Source: Hydrogenophaga sp. (GTDB lineage: Bacteria > Pseudomonadota > Gammaproteobacteria > Burkholderiales > Burkholderiaceae_C). From it: a DNA stretch of 7,199 nt. A program made the translations under genes and the position numbers. The DNA is taken from positions 1 through 7,199 of the forward strand of contig JAGXRS010000270.1 of the NCBI GenBank assembly GCA_018335615.1, written 5' to 3'. The number at the start of each line of letters is the position of its first letter. Positions within the stretch are counted from its first letter, which is position 1. A model generated the notes under the pieces. That model did not search any database. It was not told the origin of the DNA and worked only from the letters and a program-made list of their open reading frames with translations. Below, piece by piece: positions 5,815-7,199 of this stretch.

Positions 5815-7170
5815 ATGAGCCACACCGAACCGACGGCGCCCGGCATGCAACGACCCAACATCCTCTACATCGTCAGCGACGACCTTGGCTTTGCCGACCT
5901 CGGCTGCTACGGCGGGCGCGAGGCCCCGTTTGGCGCCGTGTCGCCGAACATCGACCAGCTGGCGGCCGGCGGCCTGCGCCTGACCGAGGGCTACGCCAAC
6001 TCGCCCGTGTGCTCGCCCACGCGCTTCGCGCTGATGAGCATGCGCTACCAGTACCGTTTGCGCGGCGCGCTGGAGGAGCCCATCAACAGCCGCAGCAAGG
6101 GCAGCCCCACGCTGGGCCTGCCGCCGGACATCCCCACCCTGCCCTTGCTGCTGAAGGAGGCCGGCTACCGCACCGCCCTCATCGGCAAGTGGCACCTGGG
6201 CTACCCGCCGCACTTCGGCCCGCTGCGCTCGGGTTACGAAGAGTTCTTCGGCATCATGGCCGGCGGGGTGGACTATTTCACCCACTGCAGCAGCAAGGGC
6301 GACCACGACCTGTTCATCGGCGAAGACACCCACAAGGAAGTGGGCTACCTCACCGACGTGTTCTCGCAGCGCGCGGTGCAGCACGTGAAGGCCCGTGCGG
6401 CCGAGGCCCGCGAGGGCACGCCCTTCTTCCTGAGCCTGCACTACACGGCGCCGCACTGGCCGTGGGAAACGCGCGACGACGCCCATGTGGCGCCCGAGGT
6501 GGCGAAGAACCTGTTCCACCTGGACGGCGGCAACGTGAACAGCTACCGCAAGATGATCCACCACATGGACGAGGGCATTGGCTGGATCACCGCCGCGCTG
6601 CGCGAAGAAGGCTTGCTGGAGAACACGCTGATCGTCTTCACCAGCGACAACGGTGGCGAGCGTTTCAGCGACAACTGGCCGCTGGTGGGCGGCAAGATGG
6701 ACCTCACCGAAGGCGGTATCCGCGTGCCCTGGATCGCGCACTGGCCGGCCGTGATCCCGCCCGGCACGGTGAGCGCACAGCACTGCATGACAATGGACTG
6801 GTCGGCCACGATGCTGGAACTCGGCGGCGGCCAGCCGCACCCGGACTACCCGCTGGACGGCGTGTCGCTGCAAGCCCTGCTGCGCGACCCGGCGCAGGGC
6901 TTCGAGCGGCCCCTGTACTGGCGCATGAACCACCGCCAGCAACGCGCCCTGCGCTGCGGCGAGTGGAAGTACCTGAAGGTGGACGAGCACGAGTACCTGT
7001 TCAACATACCGGGCGACGAGCGCGAGCGCGCCAACCTCGCCCACCGCGACCCCGAGCGGCTGGCCCGCCTGCGCGAGCAGTGGCTGGCCTGGGACGCCAC
7101 GATGCCGCCGATTCCGGACGATGCCACGGTGAGCCTGGGCTACGGCGTGAAGGACATGCCGCAAAGATAA
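5815..7170 (+). CDS. Sulfatase-family hydrolase (alkaline-phosphatase superfamily), cysteine type, apparently cytoplasmic
   Basis: The product is a 451-residue hydrolase expected to cleave a sulfate ester using a formylglycine made from Cys66 in CSPTR (66-70). Metal and sulfate ligands of the family are present: Asp22-Asp23 in IVSDDLGFADLGCYGG, Lys125 and His127 in GKWHLG, His209 and His214 in HYTAPHWP, Asp278-Asn279 in TSDNGG, and Lys294 in GGKMDLTEGG. The signature is unusual: after CSPTR the normal Leu-Thr-Gly is Met74-Ser75-Met76. No signal peptide precedes the core, so it should act in the cytoplasm. The ATG at 5815 was chosen; an in-frame TTG at 5797 and ATG at 5845 are alternatives, and none has a good ribosome-binding site. 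Activation needs a formylglycine-generating enzyme, not encoded here. It follows two Bug proteins by 40 bases, suggesting desulfation of an imported compound. Phosphonate or phosphate ester hydrolysis is possible within this superfamily, but a sulfatase is the best reading. Confidence 0.92.
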   Translation: MSHTEPTAPGMQRPNILYIVSDDLGFADLGCYGGREAPFGAVSPNIDQLAAGGLRLTEGYANSPVCSPTRFALMSMRYQYRLRGALEEPINSRSKGSPTLGLPPDIPTLPLLLKEAGYRTALIGKWHLGYPPHFGPLRSGYEEFFGIMAGGVDYFTHCSSKGDHDLFIGEDTHKEVGYLTDVFSQRAVQHVKARAAEAREGTPFFLSLHYTAPHWPWETRDDAHVAPEVAKNLFHLDGGNVNSYRKMIHHMDEGIGWITAALREEGLLENTLIVFTSDNGGERFSDNWPLVGGKMDLTEGGIRVPWIAHWPAVIPPGTVSAQHCMTMDWSATMLELGGGQPHPDYPLDGVSLQALLRDPAQGFERPLYWRMNHRQQRALRCGEWKYLKVDEHEYLFNIPGDERERANLAHRDPERLARLREQWLAWDATMPPIPDDATVSLGYGVKDMPQR

Positions 7171-7199
7171 GCGCCCCCGCGCGCCCCCGCGCGCCCCCG
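7171..7199. repeat. 10-base tandem repeat (GCGCCCCCGC), 2.9 perfect copies, at window edge
   Basis: The unit GCGCCCCCGC repeats without error at 7171, 7181 and 7191, cut at 7199. It begins at the first base after the sulfatase TAA. The complementary strand carries three runs of five G, so further copies beyond the window could allow a G-quadruplex. The array may continue past the edge. It may affect transcription ending, or be a slippage-prone repeat or an assembly edge artefact. Confidence 0.85.

Noticed and set aside
5656..7164. Open frame of 502 codons on the - strand opposite the sulfatase
   Set aside because: It mirrors a gene with all sulfatase catalytic motifs; its translation is Arg/His/Val/Ala/Gln-rich with no recognisable domain. 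GC-rich third positions remove stops on the other strand.

Overview
The window is GC-rich and densely coding. It most likely comes from a betaproteobacterium of the order Burkholderiales, perhaps Comamonadaceae-like. This is an inference from the high GC and from two adjacent Bug/TctC-type periplasmic binding proteins, a family strongly expanded in that order. No rRNA, tRNA, CRISPR array, integrase or insertion sequence is visible.

Layout. Positions 3-2044 hold the end of a type I secretion operon on the + strand: the C-terminal nucleotide-binding half of a PrtD-like ABC exporter, cut by the window edge, overlaps a HlyD/PrtE-like membrane fusion protein by four bases. A gap of about 80 bases with one weak hairpin follows. 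At 2124-3098 (+) lies an ornithine cyclodeaminase/mu-crystallin family protein whose motifs fit an imino-acid reductase better than a true cyclodeaminase. Its 3' end overlaps tail-to-tail with a MarR-family regulator on the - strand (3065-3574). A 139-base intergenic region with an AT-rich block and a 17-base perfect palindrome separates the regulator from a divergent + strand series: Bug protein 1 (3714-4682), Bug protein 2 (4797-5774) and a cysteine-type sulfatase without an export signal (5815-7170). The window ends in a 10-base tandem repeat starting directly after the sulfatase stop codon.

How the genes may work together. The divergent MarR gene and the Bug-Bug-sulfatase series look like a small regulated module for uptake and desulfation of a small organic sulfate ester. 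In this reading the two exported binding proteins capture a ligand in the periplasm, a TctAB-type permease encoded elsewhere imports it, the cytoplasmic sulfatase cleaves it, and MarR senses it. This is inferred from gene order and families only; no substrate can be read from the sequence. The type I secretion genes appear unrelated to this module and have visibly lower GC in the lines sampled.

Every gap between genes is shorter than 300 bases. The most unusual points are the atypical sulfatase signature, the related inverted repeats ahead of both Bug genes, the likely reductase identity of the cyclodeaminase-family protein, and the repeat at the window edge.
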